A program made the position numbers and the translations under genes. A model generated the notes under the pieces. That model made no database searches. It was not told where the DNA came from and was given only the letters and a program-made list of their open reading frames with translations. This document shows, in pieces, positions 24,818-33,321 of a stretch of 64,000 nucleotides of DNA. Source of the DNA: an uncultured Devosia sp. (lineage in GTDB: Bacteria > Pseudomonadota > Alphaproteobacteria > Rhizobiales > Devosiaceae); contig NZ_CAUQDV010000003.1 in assembly GCF_963517015.1 (NCBI RefSeq), positions 170,521 through 234,520 of the forward strand, written 5' to 3'. The stretch's first letter is position 1, and every line of letters begins with the position of its first letter.

Positions 24818-26365
24818 TTAGTCTGTGAGGGCTGGCGGGCGCTGCACGCTGTGGTCAGTAGCCCGCTCGAAAGCGTGACCGATCTGCACGATCCCGGCCT
24901 CGTCATGATGCCTGCCGACTACTTGCATACCCATGGGCAAGCCGCCGTCGAACCCTATGGGTAGCGCCAGTACCGGATGGCCGCTGACATTGAAGCCAAT
25001 GGTCCGCATCGGGGTCCACACCGCTTCCTTCTCGAAAGGCGCCGCCAGAGGGGCCGTCGTCAGGGCACCGATTGTCACGATGGCGTCGTGATGCTCCAGC
25101 AGGCGATTCACTTCGGTCTTGAATCTGGCACCCGCCTTGCGGGCCAGCGCCAACTCTTCATCGGTCACGGCGACACCGGCCGACAGGCTGAGGAAGGCGC
25201 GACGGCCAAAGGCTTCGGGATGATCACGCAGCTCTGCCGCGTGATAGTCGAAGCTCTCCTTATGCAGGATCGTCGCTGCAGCCACCTCGATCTCGTAATA
25301 GTCCGGCAGGTCCACCTCATGGATTACCGCGCCGAGTTCCGAAAATGTCGAGACGGCAGCATCCATTGCTGCGAGAACTGCCGGCTGGGTCTGGCCATCC
25401 GTGGCAAACCAGTTGCGGGCATAGGCGATACGCTTGCCGGTGATCATCTGGCCGATATGGCATGCGCTGGCCCTGTCGCCCGCAAGACCGGCCAGCACAT
25501 CCAGCGTCACCGCGGCTTCGGCCACGCAGGCGCTCATTGGTCCGACATGATCCATGCTCTGCGACATCGGTAGCACGCCACCGTTGGGCACGAGCCCGGA
25601 TGTGGGCTTGAGACCAACCACGCCGCAATAAAAGCTCGGTCCGCGCAGCGATCCGCCGGTATCGGTGCCAATTGTCGTCCGCAGCAGCCCGCCGGCAACA
25701 GCGGCAGAGCCGCCTGAAGACGAACCGCCGGTAATATGGTCGAGACTCCAGGGATTGCGGGCAGGCGGATAGAGCCCGCCTTTGTCTGGCCCCACCGTGC
25801 CCCACTCATAGGTTGCGAGCTTGCCGAGAAGGATGGCGCCGGCCTCCCGCAGCCGTGTCACCACTTCGGCGTCCGCCGCTGCAATCGCATCCCTGCGCCC
25901 GGGCGCATCGGCCGTGGTGGCAAGGCCTTCCATGTCGATCAGGTCCTTGACCCCGACCGGAATGCCATGCAGCGGACCACGATCTTGTCCCGTCGCTAAT
26001 TCCGCATCGGCCTTTGCCGCCGTTGTCAGAGCGCGCTCAGCCTCGACGACATAAAAGGCGCGATAGCTTGAGTCTCGCTTGGCGATCCGCACGATATGGG
26101 CCTCCACAAGGGCGACCGAAGTAAGACTGCCATTGCGCAGCAGGCGACCCTGCTCGAAAAGGTCGAGATCCAGCGCATCCGCACCGGAAACCGCAACGGT
26201 CGATCCAAGCCGCGACAGGCCTTCGCTCATCCAGTTTGCGAGCTTGTAGGTACTTTCGGCCTCATCCGAGGTCAGGCGCAGGCCATGTCGCGCAACGCTA
26301 TCGGCAAAACCCTGCCGCTTCGCCGCGTCATGTTCATCTTTGGCCAATGTCGACACTCCGCTCAT
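24818..26365 (-). CDS. amidase-signature family hydrolase
   Basis: The 515-residue product carries the amidase signature triad: Lys in GIPVGVKDLID, the cis-Ser in the GGSSSGGSAAVAGG loop and the nucleophilic Ser in TDTGGSLRGPS. Members hydrolyse amides, carbamates or biuret-like compounds in the cytoplasm. The start is one base after the TGA of the ABC ATPase gene, so translation is coupled and it belongs to the transporter operon. This suggests that the imported compound carries an amide bond that is split early. An allophanate-hydrolase-like role is possible but no carboxylase is nearby. Confidence 0.88.
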   Translation of the reverse strand: MSGVSTLAKDEHDAAKRQGFADSVARHGLRLTSDEAESTYKLANWMSEGLSRLGSTVAVSGADALDLDLFEQGRLLRNGSLTSVALVEAHIVRIAKRDSSYRAFYVVEAERALTTAAKADAELATGQDRGPLHGIPVGVKDLIDMEGLATTADAPGRRDAIAAADAEVVTRLREAGAILLGKLATYEWGTVGPDKGGLYPPARNPWSLDHITGGSSSGGSAAVAGGLLRTTIGTDTGGSLRGPSFYCGVVGLKPTSGLVPNGGVLPMSQSMDHVGPMSACVAEAAVTLDVLAGLAGDRASACHIGQMITGKRIAYARNWFATDGQTQPAVLAAMDAAVSTFSELGAVIHEVDLPDYYEIEVAAATILHKESFDYHAAELRDHPEAFGRRAFLSLSAGVAVTDEELALARKAGARFKTEVNRLLEHHDAIVTIGALTTAPLAAPFEKEAVWTPMRTIGFNVSGHPVLALPIGFDGGLPMGMQVVGRHHDEAGIVQIGHAFERATDHSVQRPPALTD

Positions 26366-26366
26366 C

Positions 26367-27425
26367 TCAATCGCCCGTCACGATACGCTGGCCGGTAGAG
26401 CGGTCAAATAGGTGGCAGGCGACGGGCGCAATATTGGCCCGCACCACGTCGCCGATCTCGGCGCGATAATCCTTGCCCACCTTGATCGAGATCAGCTCGC
26501 CCGCCACGCGCTGCGAGATCATCGTCGCCTCGCCGAGCAGTTCCACCGAATAGATAGGTGCTTCGATATGGCCCTTGGTATCCGCCAGCACGGCATCCTC
26601 GGCGCGGAAGCCAAGCGTTACTGGACCCTTGACCGACTGCGGCAGGCCGTCGACCCGAATGCCGGCGCCCGAAAAGACGCCGTTCTGGATCTCGCCATGC
26701 ACCAGGTTCATCGCCGGCGAGCCGATAAAGCTGGCGACGAATGTATTGGCCGGACGGTCATAGATCTCCATCGGCGTGCCGACCTGCTGGATCAGCCCCT
26801 TGCTCATCACCACCACGCGGTCAGCCAGGGTCATTGCCTCGATCTGGTCATGCGTCACATAGATGGTGGTGCGCTTGAGCGTGTGATGGAGATTCTTGAT
26901 CTGCGCCCGCGTCGAGACGCGCAGCTTGGCATCGAGATTGGACAGCGGCTCGTCCATCAGGAAGGCATTGGGCTCGCGCACGATGGCGCGGGCCAAGGCC
27001 ACGCGCTGACGTTGGCCGCCCGAGAGAGCCGCCGGACGGCGCTGCAGGAAGTCGTCCAGCTCCACCATCTTGCTCGCCGCCATGACGCGCTCATGGTGCT
27101 GTTCCTGCGGAATTTTCCGGACCTTGAGCGGGAAACGAATATTCTCGTAGACCGTCATGTTCGGATAGAGCCCGTAGCTCTGGAACACCATGGAGATATC
27201 ACGGTCCTTGGGCTCGAGCTTGTTGACCAGCCGGTCGCCGATCCAGATTTCGCCCTCGGTAATATCCTCCAGCCCGGCGATCATCCGCATGGTCGTCGTC
27301 TTGCCGCAGCCGGAGGGCCCGAGCAGGACGAGAAACTCCTGGTCGGCGATATCGAGGTTGAAATTGTCGACGCCGACGAAATTGTTCCAGCGCTTGGAGA
27401 CGTTCTTGAGACGGATCTGAGCCAT
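26367..27425 (-). CDS. CUT1 sugar ABC transporter ATPase (UgpC/MalK type)
   Basis: The start at 27425 gives 352 residues. Nucleotide-binding motifs are Walker A GPSGCGKTT, signature LSGGQRQR, Walker B AFLMDEPLSNLD and the H-loop in IYVTHDQ. The C-terminal TOBE/MalK-like regulatory domain (about 235-352) is complete. It energises uptake of the substrate bound by the protein at 29475. It is followed directly by the amidase gene. Confidence 0.95.
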   Translation of the reverse strand: MAQIRLKNVSKRWNNFVGVDNFNLDIADQEFLVLLGPSGCGKTTTMRMIAGLEDITEGEIWIGDRLVNKLEPKDRDISMVFQSYGLYPNMTVYENIRFPLKVRKIPQEQHHERVMAASKMVELDDFLQRRPAALSGGQRQRVALARAIVREPNAFLMDEPLSNLDAKLRVSTRAQIKNLHHTLKRTTIYVTHDQIEAMTLADRVVVMSKGLIQQVGTPMEIYDRPANTFVASFIGSPAMNLVHGEIQNGVFSGAGIRVDGLPQSVKGPVTLGFRAEDAVLADTKGHIEAPIYSVELLGEATMISQRVAGELISIKVGKDYRAEIGDVVRANIAPVACHLFDRSTGQRIVTGD

Positions 27426-27429
27426 GTTT

Positions 27430-28320
27430 TTATCCCTTAACAGCGCCGGCGGTGAGACCCGAGACGATCTGGCGTTGGAAGAAAAGGACGAGGATGAACA
27501 GCGGCACGGTGGCCGAGACCACGGCGGCCACGGCAAACATCACATTGCCCTGTTCCTGCACCGAACCGAGGAAACTCGAAATCTTGGGCACCATGGTCTG
27601 GTTGTCCGAGCTCAAGAGCATCGAGGTGACGGCAAAGTCGTTGTAAGCGAGGAGGAAGCTGAACAGCCCCGTCGTCACTACACCCGGCCACATCACCGGA
27701 ATGATCACTCGCCGGAAGGCCTCGAAGCGCGAGCAGCCATCGACCATGGCACTTTCGTCGAGATCCTTTGGGATCGAGAGAAAGAACGAGTGCAGCATCC
27801 ACAGCGTGAAGGGCTGGTTGATGGCGACGAGCACGATGATCGAGGTCGGCAGCACGCCCCAGATATTGAGCTGGAAGAAGGGTAGCAGATAGCCCGACAC
27901 CAGCGTGATATGCGGCATGGCGCGGAACACCAGCGCGATGATCAGGATCCAGAAGGCATAGCGCTGGCCGGAGCGGGCGAGGGCATAGCCGCCCAAAGTG
28001 CCCAAGGTCAGCGAGATCACCGTCACCGATACCGTGACGATCGCCGTATTGCCCACGGCGCGCCAGAATTCGCGGGTCACCCAGGCGCCGTAGTAGCCCG
28101 AGCCGGTGAAGGACGCGCCGTCATTCTGCCGCTGGGTATAGGTACCGAAAATTGCGTTCCACCAGCTTTCGCGGGAAAAGAAATCCGGCTCGACCTTGAA
28201 CGAACCCCAAACCGTCCACAGGAACGGGAATGCGGCCAGGACCACCCAGAGGATGATGAACCCATAGATGACGAGGTTCAGGGGCAGGGGACGTTTTTGC
28301 GAGACAGTGGCTTCGGACAT
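27430..28320 (-). CDS. CUT1 ABC transporter permease (MalG type)
   Basis: The start at 28320 gives 296 residues with six predicted membrane segments. The MalG-type EAA loop is present (DESAMVDGCSRFEAFRRVII), just before the last two segments. It pairs with the permease at 28322, only two bases upstream. It belongs to the carbohydrate-uptake family 1 by operon order SBP-permease-permease-ATPase. Confidence 0.93.
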   Translation of the reverse strand: MSEATVSQKRPLPLNLVIYGFIILWVVLAAFPFLWTVWGSFKVEPDFFSRESWWNAIFGTYTQRQNDGASFTGSGYYGAWVTREFWRAVGNTAIVTVSVTVISLTLGTLGGYALARSGQRYAFWILIIALVFRAMPHITLVSGYLLPFFQLNIWGVLPTSIIVLVAINQPFTLWMLHSFFLSIPKDLDESAMVDGCSRFEAFRRVIIPVMWPGVVTTGLFSFLLAYNDFAVTSMLLSSDNQTMVPKISSFLGSVQEQGNVMFAVAAVVSATVPLFILVLFFQRQIVSGLTAGAVKG

Positions 28321-28321
28321 G

Positions 28322-29353
28322 TCAGACCACCTTGTGATTGAATTCGCGCCAGGTGCGGACCAGCACCGGGGCAAGAAGAATGATGACGCCGATAATGGTC
28401 AGCACCGATGTTGCGCCAGCCGAACCGAACAGCTGCGCATCGCCGGAGAGGTCATTGAAGATCATCCAGCTCAGCGAGGTCGCATTGGCCTCGGCCGAGA
28501 AGCCGACAATGGGTTCAAAGACGCGGAAATTGTCCATCAGCTGCACCAGCGCGACGAAGGTCGCGAGCGGCGCGAGATGGGGGATGATGACGTAGCGGAT
28601 GCGCTCCCAGCGCGAGGCGCCGTCGATCATCGCCGATTCCAGCGTATCGCCCGGCACGGTCTGCAGGCCTGCGTAAAACACCACGAAGCTGAAGGGCGCA
28701 TTGGTCCAGACGCCATAGAACAGCAGCGACAGCCAGGTCAGCACCGGCGACTGCCGCAGCGATAGCGTTGGGTCATCCATTAGATGCCGCAGGCTGGCGC
28801 CGATAATACCATTGGGCTGGATCATCCAATAAAGGATCAGCGAGCCGATCAGTGGCGTGATGATCATCGGCAGCAGTGAGAAGAAGATTACCGGTCCCTT
28901 GGTCACCTTGGGCAGCGTATTGACCGCCAGTGCGATGGCAAAGCCCAGCGCCATGGCCAGAGGGGTCACCACGAAGCAGAACACCAATGTGAAGCTCAGC
29001 GCCTTATAGAAGGGCAGGTTGTAGATTCGCGTCACCACATCGCCAAAGCCATTGTTGTTCTGAAGGATCGCGCCGATCTCGTTGACCGCCAGATGCCCGC
29101 GATTGAGGTAGGTGCCGAAGCCGTTGAACCGGCCCATGGGCTGCTCGGCCCGCAGTTCGGCCATGGCAGCCGTGTCGACACGGGTTTCGGTGGTGCAGCC
29201 GCCGAAGGGCTGGCAACTTTCGACCGAGACCAGAATGCGGCCATGCTCGACATGAAAGCTCTGGATGACCACTGACACGATCGGCAGCGCGATGAACAGC
29301 ACCATCGCGATCAGCGACGGCAGGATGAAGGCAAAGAATGTCTTATGCGGCAT
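28322..29353 (-). CDS. CUT1 ABC transporter permease (MalF type)
   Basis: The start at 29353 (MPHKTFFAFILPSLIAMVLF) gives 343 residues. There are six to seven membrane segments with a large periplasmic loop between the first two (about residues 35-115). The EAA loop reads ESAMIDGASRWERIRYVIIP. It forms the membrane channel with the MalG-type partner. Confidence 0.92.
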   Translation of the reverse strand: MPHKTFFAFILPSLIAMVLFIALPIVSVVIQSFHVEHGRILVSVESCQPFGGCTTETRVDTAAMAELRAEQPMGRFNGFGTYLNRGHLAVNEIGAILQNNNGFGDVVTRIYNLPFYKALSFTLVFCFVVTPLAMALGFAIALAVNTLPKVTKGPVIFFSLLPMIITPLIGSLILYWMIQPNGIIGASLRHLMDDPTLSLRQSPVLTWLSLLFYGVWTNAPFSFVVFYAGLQTVPGDTLESAMIDGASRWERIRYVIIPHLAPLATFVALVQLMDNFRVFEPIVGFSAEANATSLSWMIFNDLSGDAQLFGSAGATSVLTIIGVIILLAPVLVRTWREFNHKVV

Positions 29354-29433
29354 GCACTGCCTCCTCTTGGCGGCGAGGGGATGGGAACTGGCGCAAGTCT
29401 GCGCGAAGGCCTCTGCGTGATGCAGGGAAAGCA

Positions 29434-29461
29434 GGAGAGGCCGGCTGGCGCCAGCCTCTCC
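29434..29461. promoter_or_regulatory. intercistronic hairpin between SBP and permease genes
   Basis: GGAGAGG (29434-29440) pairs with CCTCTCC (29455-29461). Inside is a self-complementary CTGGCGCCAG (29445-29454). It lies just after the binding-protein stop with no T run, as in other SBP operons, where such structures protect the SBP mRNA and lower downstream expression. Confidence 0.55.
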
Positions 29462-29474
29462 GCAGGTTCGAAGC

Positions 29475-30713
29475 CTAGAGGTAGCCGCCTTCCTTGGCGG
29501 CAGTGTCATAGGCGGCCTTGACGTCGGACAGCGCTTGCGATGCCTCTTCCGTGCCGGCCATGAACTCGGCCAGTTCGGACGACAGCGCGGTGTGCAGCAG
29601 ACCCATATAGGGCTGCATCGGATAGGCACGAGCGCCGGCATTGGCCGTGGCGATCACGCCGACAGCGTTCGGGCCGGGCTCATAGCCCGCAACCAGCCAA
29701 GTCGCGACTTCCGGATTGGCGGCGACCATTTCCGGGCTGATGCCATGCACCATGGCCTGGAACGACGCGGCCGCGTCTTCGTCGGAAATGTTCTTGGCAA
29801 TGGTGAAGCCGTCCCACCACAGCGCCACGGCCGGTGTCGTACCGCCACCGATGGTCGGTGCGCCGGCCATCACAGTGTTGTCCACCACGCCCTCCGCAGC
29901 GCCTTCGCCCTTGAGCATGTCGCCGGCCAGCGAGCCCCACTGCACCATCATGGCGACCTTGCCAGCCTTGAATTCGGCCTGGATGCCATTGGCATCAAAG
30001 GTCAGGTAGTCGGGGTCCATATAGGCCGTCAGCGCCTTCATGGTCTCGAGCGTCTTGATGCCATTTTCATTATCGATGGCCAGTTCCGCCGAACCTGGCG
30101 CGAAGAACTCGCCGCCCGTGCCAAGGTAGGTGTTGACGAATTCAGCAGCCAGGTCCCAACCGGGCTTGTCGGAAGCAGCCAGCGGGGTGGCGATGATGCC
30201 ATCGCCCTTGAGCTTTTCAGCGGCAGCCAGCATGTCCTCGTAGCTCTTGGGCTCGGCAATGCCGGCCTGGTCGAGCAGGTCCTTGCGATACATCAGGTGC
30301 TGCGCATTGCCCATGAAGGCAATCGCCATCACCTTGCCATCGATCTTGATCAGCTGATTGGGCTGCAGGCTCTGGCCATACTGGGCCACCAGATCGTCCA
30401 GCGGGCGGATCAGGTCGTCATTGAGCAGCGGCACGATGGAATTGTTGGCGACCACGGCCACCGAATACTCCGCCGGATTGATCGACAGCGCGGGAACCTG
30501 GAGGTTCTTGTGCTCGGCGGTCGCATTGGCCGTCACCTTGACGGTGTCCGAGGTGCATTCCCCGGCGGTGGTGTTGACGAGACGCAGCGCCTCGAAGTCA
30601 TTGGACAGGATACGGACGGAGCCGGTGCCCTCGATACCGCATTCGGCAAAAGCAGCGCCCGCAGTGAGGCACAACACCCCAAGCGAGACGGTGGTCTTCA
30701 GCATAAGATTCAT
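29475..30713 (-). CDS. CUT1 ABC transporter substrate-binding protein
   Basis: The ATG at 30713 follows AGGAGAACATCG and gives 412 residues. The signal peptide is MNLMLKTTVSLGVLCLTAGA-AFA. The mature protein is a family-1 extracellular solute-binding protein with the usual blocks (GNAQHLMYRKDLLDQAGI, FKAGKVAMMVQWGSLAGDM, VALWWDGFTIAKN). Two Cys near the mature N-terminus (AECGIEG, AGECTSD) may form a disulfide. It captures the unknown substrate in the periplasm and is the first gene of the importer-amidase operon, with two operators upstream. Confidence 0.92.
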   Translation of the reverse strand: MNLMLKTTVSLGVLCLTAGAAFAECGIEGTGSVRILSNDFEALRLVNTTAGECTSDTVKVTANATAEHKNLQVPALSINPAEYSVAVVANNSIVPLLNDDLIRPLDDLVAQYGQSLQPNQLIKIDGKVMAIAFMGNAQHLMYRKDLLDQAGIAEPKSYEDMLAAAEKLKGDGIIATPLAASDKPGWDLAAEFVNTYLGTGGEFFAPGSAELAIDNENGIKTLETMKALTAYMDPDYLTFDANGIQAEFKAGKVAMMVQWGSLAGDMLKGEGAAEGVVDNTVMAGAPTIGGGTTPAVALWWDGFTIAKNISDEDAAASFQAMVHGISPEMVAANPEVATWLVAGYEPGPNAVGVIATANAGARAYPMQPYMGLLHTALSSELAEFMAGTEEASQALSDVKAAYDTAAKEGGYL

Positions 30714-30864
30714 CGATGTTCTCCTGACGGTGAACGGCGCTCCTTTGGGGTACTGCGCCGACCATCCCCTGTTGTCGTTTACGCTCCCGCAGCTGTGTCC
30801 GGCCCCTAGCTCAACGCGTCCGGCACAGCCATTGTCTTCCGCACGTCACAATTGGTAAGCGGCC

Positions 30865-30902
30865 TTGCATACGAATGCAACAGATTTTGCATTCGTATGC
30901 AA
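30865..30902. promoter_or_regulatory. tandem LacI-type operators, copies 4 and 5
   Basis: TTGCATACGAATGCAA (30865-30880) and TTGCATTCGTATGCAA (30887-30902) lie 22 bp apart centre to centre, about two helical turns, and 150 bases upstream of the binding-protein gene. Each is a near-perfect palindrome. Confidence 0.85.
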
Positions 30903-31053
30903 GGAGGGCTTGAGTGTGCGTGTTCTCGGGTGGTGCTCGGAACTAAAGCGCAGATATTCAGATATCGTCGCGGGGACTAGTGTCCATCAATGATGTGCTG
31001 GGCCGCATCGGCAAGATCCGCCTTGGTCAGTGTAAGGCCTTTGGGCTTGCTGC
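30903..31053. other. spacer between the two regulons
   Basis: Between the tandem operators and the stop of the iminopeptidase gene I see no supported gene. A short reverse open frame at 30982-31065 reads SKPKGLTLTKADLADAAQHI then IDGH and a stop, and has no start of its own. It could be the tail of an earlier gene version. Confidence 0.35.
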
Positions 31054-32349
31054 TCAGAGCGGCCCGCCCTTCTCATTGATCATCTCGAACAGCCGCTTGA
31101 ACACGCGGGCATCCGCACGTAGCCCGTCGTGCTCGTATTCATTGGTGATCCAATGATCCATATTGCCGACATGGCCTGCAGTTTCGAGTGACAGTCCAGC
31201 ATCCACATACATGTCGTCATGGTAGATGGCGGCAGCGACGGGGACATCATTGGCAGCGAGCCGGTCAAGGTCATAGAGCTGGCTATAATTCTCGCGTGCT
31301 GCCAGCGCCTCGGCGCCCGCTTTGAACGGGCGCAGCGAGCGGATCTCATCGAGCATCCAGGGGAACATCATTTCGCCGGTGAACAACAGTGGGCGCTGAT
31401 CGGTGCTGAACTGCGGCAGGGTGGCGCGAACCCGGTCAGCGGCCCAGGCGGTGGTGCCATGGCTTTCGCCATAAAGACTTTCCTGCAACACCACGAACAG
31501 CGGATTGCCGTCGTAATTGGTCATCCGCATCACCTCGGCCAGGAAATGCTCCGACAGCGAACCGGATTTGCCGTCGAGGAAAGCCTCATCAATCAGCCAA
31601 TGGATATTTTCAAAGCCTGGCTTCATGCCGAAGTCGATGCCCACCGTCTGGAGGCGCCGCACCGAAAGCCTGTCACCATCGGGCAAGCGAATGTCATGGG
31701 CCTCGATATGATCGGCCAGGGCGCCGATGCGTGCCACGTCATCGGGGAAGCGCTTGTAGTATTGCCTGGTCTTGGCTTCGACGCGCGGATAGGTGCGCTT
31801 ATAGACCTCGTCGGCCGAGGGACGAATGGCAGCAAGGCCGCCGGTAACGAGGCAGGCGGAAAGGCCTTCCGGCGCCTGGCTGAGATAGGTCAGTGTGATG
31901 AAGCCGCCATAGCTCTGGCCTAGCGACATCCAGCGCCTGCCGCCAAAGACGGTTTTGCGCAGGTGCTCGAAATCCCTGACGATGGAGTCCGCGCGGAAAC
32001 AGGCGAGAAAATCGCCGGCAGCCTGGGCGCTAACGAAACCGGCCATGGTCTGCCCCTCGACCCGCGAGCTGCGACCGGTACCGCGCTGGTCGGGTAGGAT
32101 GACGCGATGTGTCTTGAGTGCCTCGACCAACCAGGACGGACTTCCCTGTCCCGGTCGGGGCGACTTTCCGCCCGGACCACCCTGGAAGAAGACCAGCAAG
32201 GGCAGGTCGGCGGTCTTCTTGGTCGGGTCGACGACCTCGCGGGCAAACAGCTTGATGCTTTCGCTATCCGGCTTCGACCAATCGAGCGGCACAGCGATCT
32301 CATGGTCGCGGATATGCATGCCAGGAATGGTATATTCGGCAGTGATCAT
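31054..32349 (-). CDS. proline iminopeptidase-like S33 peptidase
   Basis: The 431-residue product is an alpha/beta-hydrolase of the prolyl aminopeptidase group. The oxyanion motif is FFQGGPGG, the nucleophile is in GQSYGG (about residue 146) and the C-terminal His region is NMDHWITNEYEHDG. The cap domain lies between about residues 180 and 330. Such enzymes remove N-terminal Pro, and some accept hydroxyproline, from small peptides in the cytoplasm. It is last in the peptide-transport operon (13 bases after the permease gene), matching the Xaa-Pro aminopeptidase across the divergent promoter. Confidence 0.88.
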   Translation of the reverse strand: MITAEYTIPGMHIRDHEIAVPLDWSKPDSESIKLFAREVVDPTKKTADLPLLVFFQGGPGGKSPRPGQGSPSWLVEALKTHRVILPDQRGTGRSSRVEGQTMAGFVSAQAAGDFLACFRADSIVRDFEHLRKTVFGGRRWMSLGQSYGGFITLTYLSQAPEGLSACLVTGGLAAIRPSADEVYKRTYPRVEAKTRQYYKRFPDDVARIGALADHIEAHDIRLPDGDRLSVRRLQTVGIDFGMKPGFENIHWLIDEAFLDGKSGSLSEHFLAEVMRMTNYDGNPLFVVLQESLYGESHGTTAWAADRVRATLPQFSTDQRPLLFTGEMMFPWMLDEIRSLRPFKAGAEALAARENYSQLYDLDRLAANDVPVAAAIYHDDMYVDAGLSLETAGHVGNMDHWITNEYEHDGLRADARVFKRLFEMINEKGGPL

Positions 32350-32361
32350 GACGGGCTCCAG

Positions 32362-33321
32362 TCAGTTGCTGCGCACGCGCGGGTCGAGCAGGGCATAGGC
32401 AATGTCGACCAGGATATTGGCGACGACGATGAAAAAGCCACCCAACAGCACAACGCCGATGATGATCGGCCGGTCCTGATTGTTGACAGCCTGCACCGCC
32501 AAGGCGCCCACACCCTGCAATCCATACACCTGTTCGATGACGATGGCGCCGCCGAGCAGGAAGGCGATGTCGGCGCCGAGCTGGGTGACCAGCGGTGTTA
32601 GCGTGGCGCGCATGCCATGTTTCATCACCACCTTGCCCTCGGGCAGGCCCTTGGCGCGGGCGGTGCGGATATAATCCTCGCTCATCACTTCGAGCATCTG
32701 GCCACGGGTAAGGCGCGCATAGACGGCGGCGGTGGTCAGCGCCACAGTCAACCAGGGAAGGGTCATGTGCCAGGCCCAGATGGCCGGATTGGGCAGGAAC
32801 GGCTTGAACCCGCCAGGCGGGAACAGCGTGAAGCCGGATTGTCGTGGCAGGAAGTAGAACACATAGAGCGCGACCATGCCGAGCACGAAGGTCGGGAAGC
32901 TGAGACCCACGAGGATAAAGCCTTGCCCCAGCCGATCGCGAAAGCCGCCGGGGTGGCGGGCCGACATGATGCCGATGGGAATGCCCACGGCCAGCCAGAC
33001 GATCACGCCGCCGATGACGAGGGAAATGGTTGCGGGCAGGCGATTGGCAATCAGCGTCAGCACCGGCTGCTGGTTGCGATAGGAAAAGCCGAGATCGCCC
33101 TGCACGGCGCGGGTGAGGAAACTCACATATTGCTCGTGGATCGGCCGGTCGAGGCCCAGATTGCTGCGGATCTGCACCAGTTGAGCTTCCGTCGCCTTGT
33201 CACCCGCCACGAGGCGAGCGGGATCGCCCGGCGCCACGAAGAACAGGAAAAACACGAAGGTTGATAGTGCGAGGAGGATCACCGCGGCAAAGGCGATACG
33301 GCCGGCGAGAAAGCGGATCAT
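32362..33321 (-). CDS. oligopeptide ABC transporter permease (DppB/OppB type)
   Basis: The 319-residue product has six membrane segments, the N-terminal VAPGDPARLVAG block characteristic of DppB, and the EAA loop IRTARAKGLPEGKVVMKHG. Its start overlaps the stop of the preceding permease by four bases (ATGA). It forms the channel for di- or oligopeptides with the partner at 33318. Confidence 0.94.
   Translation of the reverse strand: MIRFLAGRIAFAAVILLALSTFVFFLFFVAPGDPARLVAGDKATEAQLVQIRSNLGLDRPIHEQYVSFLTRAVQGDLGFSYRNQQPVLTLIANRLPATISLVIGGVIVWLAVGIPIGIMSARHPGGFRDRLGQGFILVGLSFPTFVLGMVALYVFYFLPRQSGFTLFPPGGFKPFLPNPAIWAWHMTLPWLTVALTTAAVYARLTRGQMLEVMSEDYIRTARAKGLPEGKVVMKHGMRATLTPLVTQLGADIAFLLGGAIVIEQVYGLQGVGALAVQAVNNQDRPIIIGVVLLGGFFIVVANILVDIAYALLDPRVRSN

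Noticed and set aside
26412..27440. 342-codon forward frame opposite the ABC ATPase gene
   Set aside because: It is His/Arg-rich antisense of a conserved ATPase with all motifs, so it is a coding shadow.
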